Source of the DNA: Gnetum montanum
Lineage: Eukaryota; Streptophyta; Gnetopsida; Gnetales; Gnetaceae
Direction: 5' to 3'
DNA: 55,481 bases
NCBI GenBank assembly: GCA_015680685.1
Contig: MNCI01008033.1
Location: 686,962-742,442, forward strand
The notes beneath the pieces were generated by a model. The model saw only the letters and a program-made list of their open reading frames with translations. It was not told the DNA's origin and did not search any database. The position numbers and the translations under genes are program-made. This document shows, in pieces, positions 22,384 to 34,132 of the stretch. Each line of letters begins with the position of its first letter. Within the stretch, counting starts at the first letter, position 1.

Positions 22384-25203
22384 TCAAATAGTCCCAAGTG
22401 GTGGAGGCTCCTGAGGTTTTGAAGAACCTTCACCAGCTTCCAACATGTGTGATAGCTAAGGTGGCTATGGCTATCCTATTGTAGTTGCTACCTCTGGTGG
22501 AAGACAAAAGGCATCTAGTAATGCCTTCATCTTCTCCTCCTTGCTCCTAGGATCATTTACAATCCATGCGACATTGCCAATGTGGGCTAGAATAGGGATA
22601 TCCCATGGATAGGGCATTACTGGTAATAGCTCCTTGACATTGACAAACTAGATATCAAATTGTTTGTGTTTGACATCAAACACCTTTATTACATTTTGTA
22701 GCTCCTGGTAGTCATTCATTCTTTTGGCTAGGATCTAACTAGTGGATATTTGATTAGTATATTTTCCCTTGAAAACCTCAAGTTCAGTGTTTGCTTATGA
22801 AAGCTCTTGCTTGATGTCCTTTTGGTGTTTGAACTCAGTCTTGTACAACAAGTATGAGTTGGCCACCTACTTTTCCAATTTTGACCATGTTTGTTTGGTA
22901 GTCAACATAACCAAGTTTGCATATCAAAGTTTGGCAAGCTCCATATATTTATTTATTTTCTCTATCTACAACTCCTTCAAGTGAATTTCTACTTTACTAT
23001 ACTTATAAATTTTATCAATGATGGGCTACCATAATTCACATCCTTGTTGGGGTTGTTGGAGGGTCTTGTTCACCTTTACCTTTGCCACTTGAATATGTTT
23101 CTCATTTACTTCTTTTTGTAGATCAACCTAGTCTCTATAGTGATTCTTAGCTCTCGCAAATTTGAGAGCCTCTAATTTCTAGGAAACTACCTCTATTGCA
23201 ATGTTTTGATAAAGAGGTTTCTATTCTTAGTTATAAATATCCTTAACTTTATGATTGCTCTGGCCGATTGCAACCTTTAATTCTTATTTATGCGCATCAA
23301 CAATTCATAGGCAATGATTTTTTGTTATCAGCTACACATTCTCTTAGTAGGTTAGATCCAAGGCCTTCTGAATTTTATGTTGAGTAGAATTTGCCAAGGA
23401 TCAATAGAACATCACCATCTCCATTGTACCCTCAACTCCTTTCAACTTGGTATGAAGCTATTCAAGAGCTTCATCTCTTGTTATTGTTGTGTTGAGAAAT
23501 GTAGGGTTGGCAATCTAGGCTCTCAATTCAACAACCTTTATAGCCAAGTGTTCATTTAGCTCCTTGGCTATTTTGAGTTACCTCTCCAATATAATATTTT
23601 TGCTCCTTGCCTTTAGCAGCTCTAGCTAGGTTATAGTTATACTATTTGAAGGGTCAAAAACATCTGAAAGTAGTTGTCTAGTTCCTACTACTCAATCTAG
23701 CAATTGTTCATGTTGTGTTGCATTTAATGTACTACTTATGCTTCTTGTGGATGTTTGCACATCCTTAAGTGTAGTAATGTCTAGTACAAACACTGTAGGT
23801 GCATTAAGGGTTTTGGAAATTCTGTTAACAACCACCTCTATTGCTATTTCTTGTCCCTAGTAATGCATCACTAGCACTGTTGTCTCCTCTCCATCCTCCA
23901 AGCACACCAAGAAGGTCACAGTGTTCCTAGAAATCTCTAGGAGTTACTACTATTCTAAGAGAGATACCATTATCTTTCTAATGGTAGGATTTAACCTTAT
24001 GGACAACTACATTACTTGGTTAGAGAAAATGGATCCACCTCCCCCCATTAGGCTAAATATTTGGGCCACCTCATTTTGGTGACTCATCACTAGTTAGTAT
24101 ATAGATGGGTCTCCATCACTCATGCTTGCTTCTTACTCTTGCTCACTCAAGAGCCATTCTTGGAACTCGCACTATCGTTGGGATGTTCTAGTGACATCCA
24201 ACATAATTTTTTGAGTGGCAAGTAGAGGTGGTGCTTGCTAGTCCTCTTCTTGGATGATTATTGTAGGTGTTTTATCCTTCATCATCTTCATCTAATTAGT
24301 AGTCAGAGTGCATGAGATAACATCATTAGTATAGCAAACTATTCCTCCCATCTAGCATAGTTTTCTGATGAGGCATGGGAAGGGGAGTTCCTTCCTTCCA
24401 TGTTCATTTTTCTTAAACTCCTTCTCTATCTCTAGATAGATCAGTTATGGAAGGTTAACTAGGAATCTCCCACTTAAAGTGGCACATGCATAGGTAGAAA
24501 AAGTAGTGATCTTCTAGGCCTCACTATGGAATTTTGGTGAAAGGTTGCAATCTTGTAGTAGATTTTTTTTGTTGGTGTGCGTGTCGTACTTCTTGTACTT
24601 AATATCATAACACCACTCAATCTATTCCTTTTTGATGTTGGGGTTCACCTACATCAAAATCTTGACAACATTCATCCTAGTTTTAAGCAACCCAAGTGCC
24701 TTTACAATGGCTTACACTAAGTAGGACACTAAAATTTCCTTGATCTTGATCATTGAACTAGCCTACCTATTGTTCCAAAATAAGAACATCTCTCCCATGT
24801 ACCACTCCCTGCTGAAAGTGATAATTGGCCACATGGGAGAGGTCTTCAATTGGTCCTATACCTCTGTAGGTTCTTGCTCCAAGAAAGAGCCAAAGTTCAA
24901 CTCTTAAAGCATCATATTCTAGATCTCCCTTAATCTGATTTGAGTTAGGCAAGCCTCTATTAAGGTCATCTCAAGGTTTACTTGTCAAGCTAGTACCTCA
25001 TCCCGATGGGAATGTTATGTTGCTACCACTTGTTCTAGAATTTGACGAATAGACTCCACTTCAACTTCTTTTCTAAGAGGTCTTGTAACATGGGTTGCAA
25101 TCGGTTCTTCTTGGGCATGTTCTTGATCCCTTGCTATTCTTGGTCATTTCTACCTTGGTTGAGATGGTTCTCCTTCCTATGTGTGTTTGCCTTTTGCTTC
25201 CAT
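22384..25203 (-). pseudogene. Athila-type 3' ORF (env-like position), copy B
   Basis: About 940 codons on minus from an ATG at 25203 (MEAKGKHT) to TGA at 22384, with many stops. The N-terminal half contains LNFGSFLEQEPTEVQDQLKT, REWYMGEMFLFWNNR and LPFPCLIRKLC, matching copy D. The middle (about 23300-24100) is low in recognisable structure. The C-terminal part is coiled-coil-like and then compact: LAKRMNDYQELQNVIKVFD, PWDIPILAHIGNVAWIV, SKEEKMKALLDAF. It ends in EPPPLGTI. It lies 222 bases before the LTR, nearly the same spacing as in copy D. No signal peptide or membrane segment is apparent. Copy C has no equivalent. Role unknown; similarity to the Athila 3' protein is by position and the LIRKLC-type motif. 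Confidence 0.7.
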
Positions 25204-27238
25204 TTATAGTCACAACACATTTGTGGATTAGTAGATATAATGTGTGAATTAAAATATTTGGATACCTTATCTCATTAATTAGTTACACTTAGCTACAGTT
25301 GGACCATGATAGATTGATTATTTTATTCTTATTTTATTAATTAATTTATATTATAAGTGTCATAGGAGCTTGTTGGAAGGTTTTAACTTCTATAATTTGG
25401 TGTTTAAATGTTGATTTCATAGTTAAACCTTTGTCGGAGTTAAAAAAATGGTGAAAATGTTTCTTAAAAAATGGCACATTTGTGGTCCCTAGGACTAAGA
25501 GCTTAACTCTAGGAGCTATAGGGTCAAAAAAAACAGAGTGATTTGGACAAATGGTTAGGAATTTATGGTCTCTAAAGAGTTATGGGCTTGGAAAATTACA
25601 AAAACTTCCTTAGCGTTTGTGACCAAATGTGAAAATTTCTAAGATAGGTTGCACATATATATAATATTGTTACACTACATCAATGGGGCCACATATACGA
25701 GGCCTCATATATGCATGGGCTTCATCAATAGGGCCCTGTTTATGAGGTCCATAAACAAAATTTTCAAACATAAATATTTCAAAAAAAAATACAAGGAATT
25801 TTTGAATGAATTTGGGGTCTATGGAGTCCGAAAAAAGCCAAGAATATCATAAAATCATTGAAGAGGGTCTTTGAAAGCTTGAAAAATCAAAAATTTGATG
25901 GAGAATGTGTGAATTAAAGAAATTATGTAAAGGAGCACATAATCAAATGCAAAAGATGGATGTATGAAAGATTCTAGTTGAAAAAATGCTTAAGGATAAG
26001 GTGCTTAACAAACCCAATCAAGAGATATGCAAGTGGGTCCTTCCCATAGTAGGCACATGCCTTATTTTCCCTTGAATAACCTCAACCTAAGGAGTCTATG
26101 GATCCCATAGGTGATTGATGAAAGTTAAGGACCAAAACACCAAAGATTCTACCAAAGAATTCAAGTATGTCAGACAAAGACATTGAATCAAGAACATGGA
26201 CACTAACAATGAGGTGAATTATGGTAGCATGGATGGATGATGAAGAATGTGGAATGAAATTATAAATTAAGGTCATAAGAAGTCCCTTGTGGATTTGTGT
26301 TTAAATGACCTGAGAAGATCTATCCCTAATCTAGACTAAAACCAACCATTTTCAATGACTTCGTATCATCACTCCAAGACTAATCTAGCTCCTGGAGACA
26401 TAAGAGTGCTTCCATAGAACAAACACCATCTCTTAAAGAGAATAAAAGAGAAGTAAGAAGTGAGAGAGGACCTTAGTTAGAGGGGACCTTCAGGGGACAT
26501 GTCTTTCTAGTCCCATAACCAGTGCTTGTACACCATTTATTTTTCTAAGGGGTGTGCTTTGAATTTCCATTATATATATATATATATATTCTTTTAGATG
26601 GGAATCACACATTGCAACAACTTATTCAACTTTCTATTATTGTTTGACACATGGTAAGAAATCCAGGAAAATTCTCATGCACCCAAGTAAGTAGAAGAGT
26701 ATAAAGAGTATTGAGTTCCCTTGAAGTCACACCCTATGCAAACCTTTGAATCCTTCCTAATTTTGGAAACCACCAAGGTTACAAATTTATTAAAATTTTA
26801 TTTAATGAAAAGGATCTCATACTTTCAAAACAAGAAAAACCATAGAGTTTGTGAATGGGTGGATGACATGGACTCACTACTTGTTCCATGAAAAAGAAAC
26901 CATGTCATAGCCATTGGTACAGAAATTCAAAAATAGAAACTAGACATTAGCAAACAAAACATTAAGCACAAACCACCACTAGCAATAGCTACAATACCAC
27001 TATGTCCTATTGGCATAAAGCACATTTATTAACAAAAACTATAAAATCACACTAAAATAAGGTAAAATATATCAAAAAGTGTAAAATATTCAAGAAAACT
27101 AAAATGTACTAACAATGGTGTATGACAAAAAATAGAAAAACTAGGAGCCATGTATATGATTAGCATAGATGGCCATCTCCCCCATAACTGAGTTGGAAGG
27201 AGGAGATCCAAAAAATTAAGCATGCTTGTCCATCTATT
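25204..27238 (-). other. Noncoding region between pol and 3' ORF of copy B
   Basis: No gene seen. From about 25860 it aligns with the noncoding region of copy C (44600-46080), for example around the phrases AAGAGATATGCAAGTG and GGTGTGCTTTGAATTTCCATT. It includes one copy of the hairpin that C has three times. The part at 25640-25760 has LTR-like GGGCC/GAGGCC motifs not present in C. Confidence 0.6.
26551..26611 (-). other. Conserved hairpin with (TA)n loop, copy B
   Basis: GGTGTG (26551) pairs with CACAC (26606), and TTTCCAT (26564) with ATGGGAA (26598), enclosing a (TA)10-like loop. The same arms occur three times in copy C. Confidence 0.65.
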
Positions 27239-27851
27239 GAGGTTGTCACATCCCCATTCCCAAATGATGTTGTTGCCTAAGGAAGATGGTGTCTCTTCAT
27301 AACAAGTGTCATTATTATCTTAACAAGACCTAAAAGGGTAGTTATGACTAAGACTTGAAAGGGTATGTTGTAATAATAGATGTGTCTCTTAAGGTAACCT
27401 TTAGGGGATTTGGCCTAAGGCATTTATACCTAGGTTAGAGGTTGTGCTAGCATGGAATGGCAGAGCTAATACAAGAAAGTCATGGGGTGGTAGAGCTAAT
27501 ATAGGTAAGTCATGGGAAGTTAGATGAAGTGGAATAGGAAGTGGACTAGCCATCCCTTCTGGCTGGGTTATAGGCCTAACCATGGTGGCAGTGCTAGATT
27601 TCCTCTAAAGGTTAGATGCTAAGGAAATAAAACCCCAAAAAACATTCTTAGAGCATGATCCAAATATGTTATTCTATATCAATAAAGCATTCTTGTTTTC
27701 TCTTTCTACATTTTTCCTACTATTTCTTTATACATAATGTCAAATATCACTTATATTTTTCATTTGGCATATTTTCTTTGTATGCATTATTTCTAATATA
27801 TTGTATATTTGATGTTTACCATGACATCCAAGGATGGGATGTCACAGAGGT
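27239..27851. mobile_element. Solo LTR of another family with 5-bp target duplication GAGGT
   Basis: The LTR is 27244-27846 (603 bp), begins TGTCACATCCCC and ends GGGATGTCACA; the ends are inverted repeats with one mismatch in ten. GAGGT is present on both sides (27239-27243 and 27847-27851). It lies in copy B beside the integrase C-terminus and is absent at that place in copy C. It contains a tandem pair of 30-bp units at 27458-27517 sharing AGAGCTAATA. Orientation is not certain. A solo LTR arises by recombination between the two LTRs of an element. Confidence 0.85.
27458..27517. repeat. Two tandem 30-bp units inside the solo LTR
   Basis: TGGCAGAGCTAATACAAGAA and TGGTAGAGCTAATATAGGTA each start a 30-base unit ending in AGTCATGGG; adjacent with no gap. 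Confidence 0.75.
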
Positions 27852-29000
27852 ATTTGTTGCACTAGCTTGCTAGGGCTTGTGGAAAGGCTTTACCTATTGG
27901 ATGTTAACCAACTACTTATTGCTTGGGCTTTTGGGTTTATATATGATCATGGCCCTAGAAGGAAACGTTTCATCTATTATATAAGGCCCCTCTTACAATG
28001 TTGGGAACTTGGTTTTTTTGAGAAACATGTGTGGGGTTCCAGTAGATGACTTTATCTCCAAGTTGAACTTTGATCCTTTTGATTCTTAGGTCATGTTATT
28101 GTTTGTTTAATGCCTTTTTCACTTCATTCAAGAACAAGACCACCAATCAGTTGTCATCTAGCACATTTAGGTTGATGAATCTTTCTTTTTATGCTATGCT
28201 AAGATCAAGGTCCAAGTCATAGGTTGTTGAAAGTGTACAGAGCTTGGACTGAGTTGGTAGCGTTTGGAAGTTTTTTGGACACCAACTCATAAGGAGAGTA
28301 GCCTATAGGAATTTTTCATGTTGAGCAGTATGCTTAGAGGGCATCATTTAATTTTATGATCTAGTTTCTTCAATATATGCTAATAGTTCTTATTAGAATC
28401 TTTGTAATCTCCCTATTAGTCACCTCTACTTGACTGTTGCTTAGGGATGATAGGGTGTAATTAATTTATGTTCAACCCCCAAAGGTTGCATGAGTTTTTG
28501 AAAAGTAGCACTTGTAAAATGGGTTCCTTTGTCAAAAATTATTGCACGTGGCATTCCAAACCTATTCACAACATTTTGTTATACAAATCAAGTAGCAGTG
28601 AATGATGTACAGTTGATAATGACTATAGTTGCTATCCATTTTGTGTAGTAATCAATGATAATGGTTATATATGTCTTTCCATTTGACATGGGTGTGATGG
28701 AACCCATGAATTCAATGCCTCATATCTCAAAGGGTTCTAGTGATTGAATTCACTATTGAAGACCCTCCAATTGTGCAGTCATCCCACCATCTCATTGATA
28801 GTGCTCATAGGATTGGATAAATTGGTGGGCATCCTTGAAGATTTTGGGCCAATAGTATCCTGCCATTAGGATTTTTATGTCCATGTGTCTCCTTGCATAG
28901 TGACCTCTACAAGGGCCTTTATGAGCATCCTAGAGAACATGTAATTAATGCATGTTAAAGACACACCAACAAACTAGGTCATCAATGCACACCTTGTAAA
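27852..29000 (-). pseudogene. Athila-like integrase, copy B
   Basis: On minus from about 29000: a zinc-binding region (HKGPCRGHYARR, then ILMAGYYWPKIFKDAHQFI), core start IEFMGSITPMSNGKTYI (first Asp replaced by Glu in GIDFMG), NRFGMPRAIIFDKGTHF (second Asp kept, DNG now DKG), and YHP followed by a frameshift to NSQVEVTNREI (catalytic Glu kept). The C-terminal domain ends with GPYIIDETFPSRAMIIYKPK near 27940, matching C. Multiple stops and at least one frameshift make it inactive. It lies downstream of RNase H in the normal Ty3/gypsy order. Confidence 0.85.
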
Positions 29001-29089
29001 GATGTCTGTTGATTTTGATGAAGTGCTTAGCTTAATGAAGAAACTATTATTTCTTCCTATAGTCCAAATCTTGTGGCATCTCCTAAGTG

Positions 29090-29490
29090 AGAAGATAAGT
29101 GAGGATGCCATCATACCATTTTGGTTCTACTAGCATTTGTTCATTTATTACACCAACAAAGAGAAGTTCATTATGAAATTAGTCAAAGAGCAGGCTCTCC
29201 TCCTCTTTACTATCCCATCATAACCAAGACAAATGATCAGTGACCACATTCTCAGTCCTCTTTCAATCTACCATCGTAAGATCAAATTCCTGTAAGATCA
29301 CCAACCATTATATGACACAGGGACTCACCATTGGCTTGCTCATGAGGAAGTGAATGACACTGTGATTAGTGTGCACAAACACTTTATATCCAAGCACATA
29401 GTGCCTGAACTTCTCTAAATCATACACCATTTTCATTAGTTCTTTCTTTGTGGTGGTGTAATTCAACTGTGCACCCACAATGCTTCAACT
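29090..29490 (-). pseudogene. Athila-like RNase H, copy B
   Basis: Reads GAQLNYTTTKKELMKMVYDL (the conserved LNYTTTEKELLAVV block of Ty3-type RNase H), FRHYVLGYKVFVHTNHS (usual YTDH, Asp now Asn), LVILQEFDLTMVD, and ENVVTDHLSWL (last acidic residue kept). Stops interrupt it. The same region is better preserved in copy C. Confidence 0.8.
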
Positions 29491-29689
29491 TATGCAGTGG
29501 ATGTAATATTGATGTTTCTTATCATCCAACTATGTAAGCATGACTCCCAAGGTGTAATTATATGAAATGATCTGGACTAGTTAGGTTCTCATAAAATTCA
29601 AGTCTATATGAGCTTCTGCTTGAGGCTCTAGAATGCATTTTTGCATTCCTTGGTCCAAATGAATGGAAATCTTTCTTTGTTAGGTTGAC

Positions 29690-30440
29690 CAATAGTTTTG
29701 TGATCTTAGAGAAATTCTCTATAAATTGCCAGTAGTAGCCAATGTGTCCAAAGAATAACTAAACATCTCTAACAATTTCTGGTTGGTGGGTGATTCCTTG
29801 GATGAACCTTATCTTTTTTGGATCTACCTCAATCTCTTCCTACAAAATTCTATGCCCTAATACAATGCCTTCCTAGATCATGAGATGGCTCTTTTGCCAA
29901 TTAAGCTATAGATTTATTTTTATACATCTTTTGAGTACTTGCTCAAGGTTTTCCAATGCTTGCTCAAATGTAGTACCATAAGTGGAGAATTTTTTCATAA
30001 ATACTTCCACTCCACTACCAATTTACTACTAAAAGATGCTTAAGACTAGACTTTGAAAAGTTGTTGGAGCATTGCACAAACCAAAAGGCATCTTGTGATA
30101 TGCAAAGGTCCCCCAATGACTCATGAATGTTGTTTTAGCCTAGTCTTCTGGTGAAATCTGGATTTGGTTATAGCCACTATAACCATCTAGAAAATTGTAA
30201 TAGCAATGTCCATATATGATATCCAACATTTGATTAATGAATGGCAATGAAAAATGATCTTTGAATCTTGCCATATTTAATATCCTAAAGTTGATACAAA
30301 CCCACCATTTGCCACCTCTTCTTGGTACTATCATAAGTGGGTTGACCCACTTGCTATCTACAATGGGATAGATGAACCTTACCTTAAGGAGTTGCTCAAT
30401 CTTCTCTTTGATGATTTTCTTCAAATTTGGGTTCAATCAT
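29690..30440 (-). pseudogene. Athila-like reverse transcriptase, copy B, catalytic Asp pair lost
   Basis: An open stretch of 98 codons (30436-30140) reads KKIIKEKIEQLLKVRFIYPI, DSKWVNPLMIVPRRGGKWWV, CINFRILN, LPFINQMLDII, and FLDGYSGYNQIQI, a textbook Ty3/gypsy fingers-palm. It continues through a stop to FMSHWGTFAYHKMPFGLCNAP. The catalytic strand reads VEVFMKKFSTYG where VYMDDFSVYG is expected: both aspartates are lysine (AAA AAA, 29990-29995). The thumb follows with LNWQKSHLMI and GIVLGHRI. Copy C keeps the Asp pair. Inactive. Confidence 0.9.
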
Positions 30441-31480
30441 TATTGTGGTTGCCTCCTTGGCTTTATGGATGGATTAGTATAAATGTGGTGTTGGCATATT
30501 TGTGGATTAATTCTAGTGAGTTTAGAATAGTACCAAGCAAAGGCTATTGGCCATTTGTTGATCTCTTTCAACAATTTTGCTTTTTGCATGGGAGAAAGTT
30601 TAACATGAAGTATGACCAACTTACCATTTTTTAAGAATGCATATTTTAGGCTAGCAAGTAGATTTTTCAACTCTAGGGACTCCTTTTTGAAATTCTTAGG
30701 GATATCCAACTCTTCCCAATTGGTATCATCATTTTCATTATCAAAGAGTTGGTGATGAACTTGCTCTATTTCATCCATGCTTGTGACATAAGGGGATTCC
30801 ATGGTCTCAGTAGGTTCAATGCACATTGTGTTGCTGTTAGAATTAGTAATCATCCACTAGGTATCCTCTTGTTTTGTGGTTGCTACATACAGATGCCTTT
30901 GAATATTTGTTTCATGTGAACATTTCTTGCATGCAAAAATAGATGCTCGTTTCATGAACTAGAGTTTCTACACACAATTACACCCTTTATCACTGTACGT
31001 GATGCATGGAACTTGCTTTTTCTCAATCTTTCCAAATGCATTTTCTTTAGATATCTCCAAGGAAAGATCTCTAATGCCCATTTTTGCATCAACAATGCTT
31101 AGCCATGTCCTTCCCATAATGAATAGGAAGTCCCCTTTGTAGTTCTTAACCTTGATTACTAGGAAATCGGCAAGATAAAACCACGCATAGATAGTTGTCA
31201 CAATGTCTTCTACTAGCCCTAATGGAATAGTAATGGAATGGTTTAGCAATTCAAATTAGATATTTCTCTTCTTAAGAGGCGATAGGTTCTAGGTAGGATA
31301 CATATCATGAGAAATCAAGTTCACACTGGAACTTGAATCAAGAAGAGCTTTACATAGTTCATTTTCAGCAATCTGCAAATAGATAAGAGGACTCCTAGGA
31401 TCAGCTAATTTCCTAGAAAGGCTGCTAGCCTATATCCAATCAAATATGGCATGAGTGAGCATAATAGTATGAAATTTAAG
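30440..31480 (-). pseudogene. Athila-like protease and linker to RT, copy B
   Basis: On minus: a lead-in with SPLIYLQIAENELCKALLDSSSS (expected LLDSGSS; the Gly is Ser), VNLISHDMYPT, then an open 93-codon piece (31249-30968) with SITIPLGLVEDIVTTIYAWF, FLVIKVKNYKGDFLFIMGRTWLSIVDAKMGI. The linker (30853-30440, 137 codons) contains an acidic stretch and PIAFAWYYSKLTRINPQICQHHIY, the usual lead into Athila/gypsy RT. Active-site Gly lost, so inactive. Confidence 0.8.
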
Positions 31481-31639
31481 TGACATTTGGTTTAAAGGGT
31501 TCTTGATGGAATGGTTTGTACAGGATGAGGTAGGAGTAGGGTGACTAGTCGCCTAAGTCTATCAAGGCTTAGTAGGGCTGTTGGTTCAAAAAAATGATCT
31601 TTTATGGGCATGAGGTTTTGAACTAGTTGGTTGATGAAC

Positions 31640-33969
31640 TAGTTATAGATTGATGACCCTGGTAGCATTGTGTTGCTACAACTGAGCTAGAAGTTCATCA
31701 TGCATGGATAGAGCAAGTGGTAGTTGAATTGAGCATGGAGGAATATGCACAAGAAAAGGAGGATGAGATGGAATGTCGTATCCCTCTTGAAATGTGGAGA
31801 ATGAGCTCTATAGTATTTGGGAGGGTAGTAGTGATGTTGGAAAAGAAAAACATAACTGGAGGAATCATGTGGAGACAAAGGTTGCTGAATTTGATACCCA
31901 TATGGATATGGTTATCTGTAAGGGGACTATTGCATTAGTAGTGGTAGCAACCATGATTGTGGATGTTGCTACTATTGATACTACTCATACAATTGTGGTG
32001 GAGCTCCACTTGGATAATATTATTGTTGTTAATGGAATTTCTTGGGATTTCCTTGAGAATAAGACAATCTTTAGGGTGTTTGTCTTTTTGCTAATCATGG
32101 ATTTAGAGAATACATCCTAGACTCCTGTAACTGTAACACAATGGGGTAACATCCCCTATGATGTTTATATTGGCATATGTCACACCCATCATCATCATCT
32201 GATTCATTTTTCACAACTTCCTCTACTATAGCAATCTTTTCCTTATCCATTTGATTGACACGTTCAGCTTCCTTTCGGCTTCTATGGTCATGATCACTAG
32301 TTTGTTCTTTGGACTCTTTAGCAATTTTCAAGATAGCTTGAAATTTTCTATCCATAGAGTCCCATAACTAATCTACCTTAGTCAAAATTTTAAAGGTAAA
32401 TTTTTGAATCAAGAAGGTTTTCTAATTCACCACATCAACTAATGATTCCTCTTCACTATCATAAAATTGGACCTCCCTCTTGTGAATGGAAGGATCTCAA
32501 TTGTATTCTTCTATACTATCATGTTTTCTCAACTCTCCTTCTTCTTTTTCTACCAACTCGATCAACCTTTGGATTTGATGGACTCTTAATTTTGATAATC
32601 TTCCTTGGGTGTAGATCCCAAGAGTTCTTCTCGTTTTAGAGCAAAGCCTATAAATGATGTGGCAAAGTTGTTCCTACTGAGAGTAATCATGGCTAGGGCA
32701 TTGGTGTAATAAGGAATAATATCTACCCATTGCAACATCTAAGGACTCATGTGTTCCTTACTTTCAACCTTGGATCTGCCTTCTTAGATTGGACACTTGG
32801 AAGTACGTTTGATATTATCATTAAATAGTTTGAGCATCGTACTCTATCTATGGATTGATTTTGGCTCTAAGGACTAGTACCAACGTTTTGCTTTTTTAAT
32901 GAGTGTCCTAGAAAATAACTTAATCTTTGCTAGTCATTTTCTATGTTTTGTAAGGCACATGCATCATGAAAGGCTTGAAGATGGTTATGTGGATCTGAGT
33001 TATATCCCCCTTCAAACATGGGGATATTGTTCATGTCTAGCCTCTTGATTTGGCTATCATTTAAGTGCCTTGTAGAAATTCTTACTATCTCTATGATGTT
33101 TATCATGCTTTAGGTAGTGAGGAAAGGCTCATTATAGTCATGATCCTAGTGCCTATGATGCCCTTTAATACCCCTTCATTTGTGATGACGTGCCTATCTT
33201 GAATTCCCATGCTCTGGATCCTAACTTGCCCAACAATCCCTACAATCATCTCAGTCCCGTCAGTCACCTCCATCATGATCACATCCTCTATTGTTGCATT
33301 TAGAGCCAAAAGAGGAAGAAGATGATGATGAAGGAAAAGAAGAAGGAGGACTAGCACCATCATGGTACCTGCCACCCCCTCTTCAACCTTTGCAGCCATG
33401 ATCATGATCATGCTGCTTACTTGCATCCCTACCATGACTCTTCTCTTTGGATCCCTCTTTGTCATGAAATCCATTCTACCAAAACTAGGATTATGTATTA
33501 TGGATTTCATGTTCTAGTTTTGACCTTCTTCACTAAAGTCAAAGAGAGGAGTCTCTCTTTATTGAAAATCCGTAGAAAAGGGTTCTCACATTAGGAATAG
33601 GGAATTATTGTACCACTTCCCATTCACAAATTTGTAACACTGCTTTAGTTGTCAATTCCTTAGGCATTGTGCATCATTGGGATGATAGTCCCTAGCATCA
33701 CTATCCTATGCAACATATTCAACATGAAGCCCTTGGATGCCCAATTGCATTATATTTTGGTGAAGCATTGCAGGAATGGGTTGATTGGGTAGCAATACAA
33801 TGTTACCCTCCATGTCTCACCACCACATTAGTTCATCCTAATTTAGGACAAAGGTGAAATTGGGTACATACTCATCAAGTTCAGCATATACCACTCTATA
33901 TTTCTGGGGCACCTGTTGATTTTCTTTGTTAGATTTGAATGGAGAATCACTCCTATGAGAAGAAGACAT
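31640..33969 (-). pseudogene. Athila-like gag, copy B
   Basis: Start ATG at 33969 (MSSSHRSDSP), 138 bases after the primer site. The N-terminal family-specific domain reads YAELDEYVPNFTFVLN and MWWHDMEGNIVLLP. A poly-Ser linker (33103-33510 region) follows, then the capsid domain with RLDMNNIPMFEGG and LQAFHDACALQNIEND. Further on, at about 32145-32185, a short zinc-finger-like motif C-D-I-C-x3-H-x3-C lies in GCDICQYKHHRGCYP. Frameshifts and stops are frequent, so the boundaries between frames are approximate. It was the particle protein. Confidence 0.8.
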
Positions 33970-34111
33970 CTTATATTAGAAGACAAGAAATATAGTGTGC
34001 TTTCTTATAACTATTGTAGTCATTTTGATGTATGATATGACTTTGGGTTCATTCCAGAAATGTTAAATAATTTTTTTACTAAGTCCTAGATAGTGCATGT
34101 AACAAACTAAA

Positions 34112-34131
34112 GGTCCCCAAAAATGATGTCA
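34112..34131 (-). other. Decayed primer-binding site, tRNA-Asp type (copy B)
   Basis: On minus TGACATCATTTTTGGGGACC, one base from the LTR end. It matches 11 of 18 bases of the tRNA-Asp complement; all but one of the differences are transitions. Confidence 0.7.
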
Positions 34132-34132
34132 A

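Noticed and set aside
27401-27583. Minus-strand frame with repeated HDLPILALP segments
   Set aside because: Comes from the two tandem 30-bp units inside the solo LTR.
31698-32120. Several overlapping frames on both strands between gag and protease of copy B
   Set aside because: Alternative readings of a decayed Tyr/Gln/Pro-rich gag tail; only the minus-strand register agrees with copy C.
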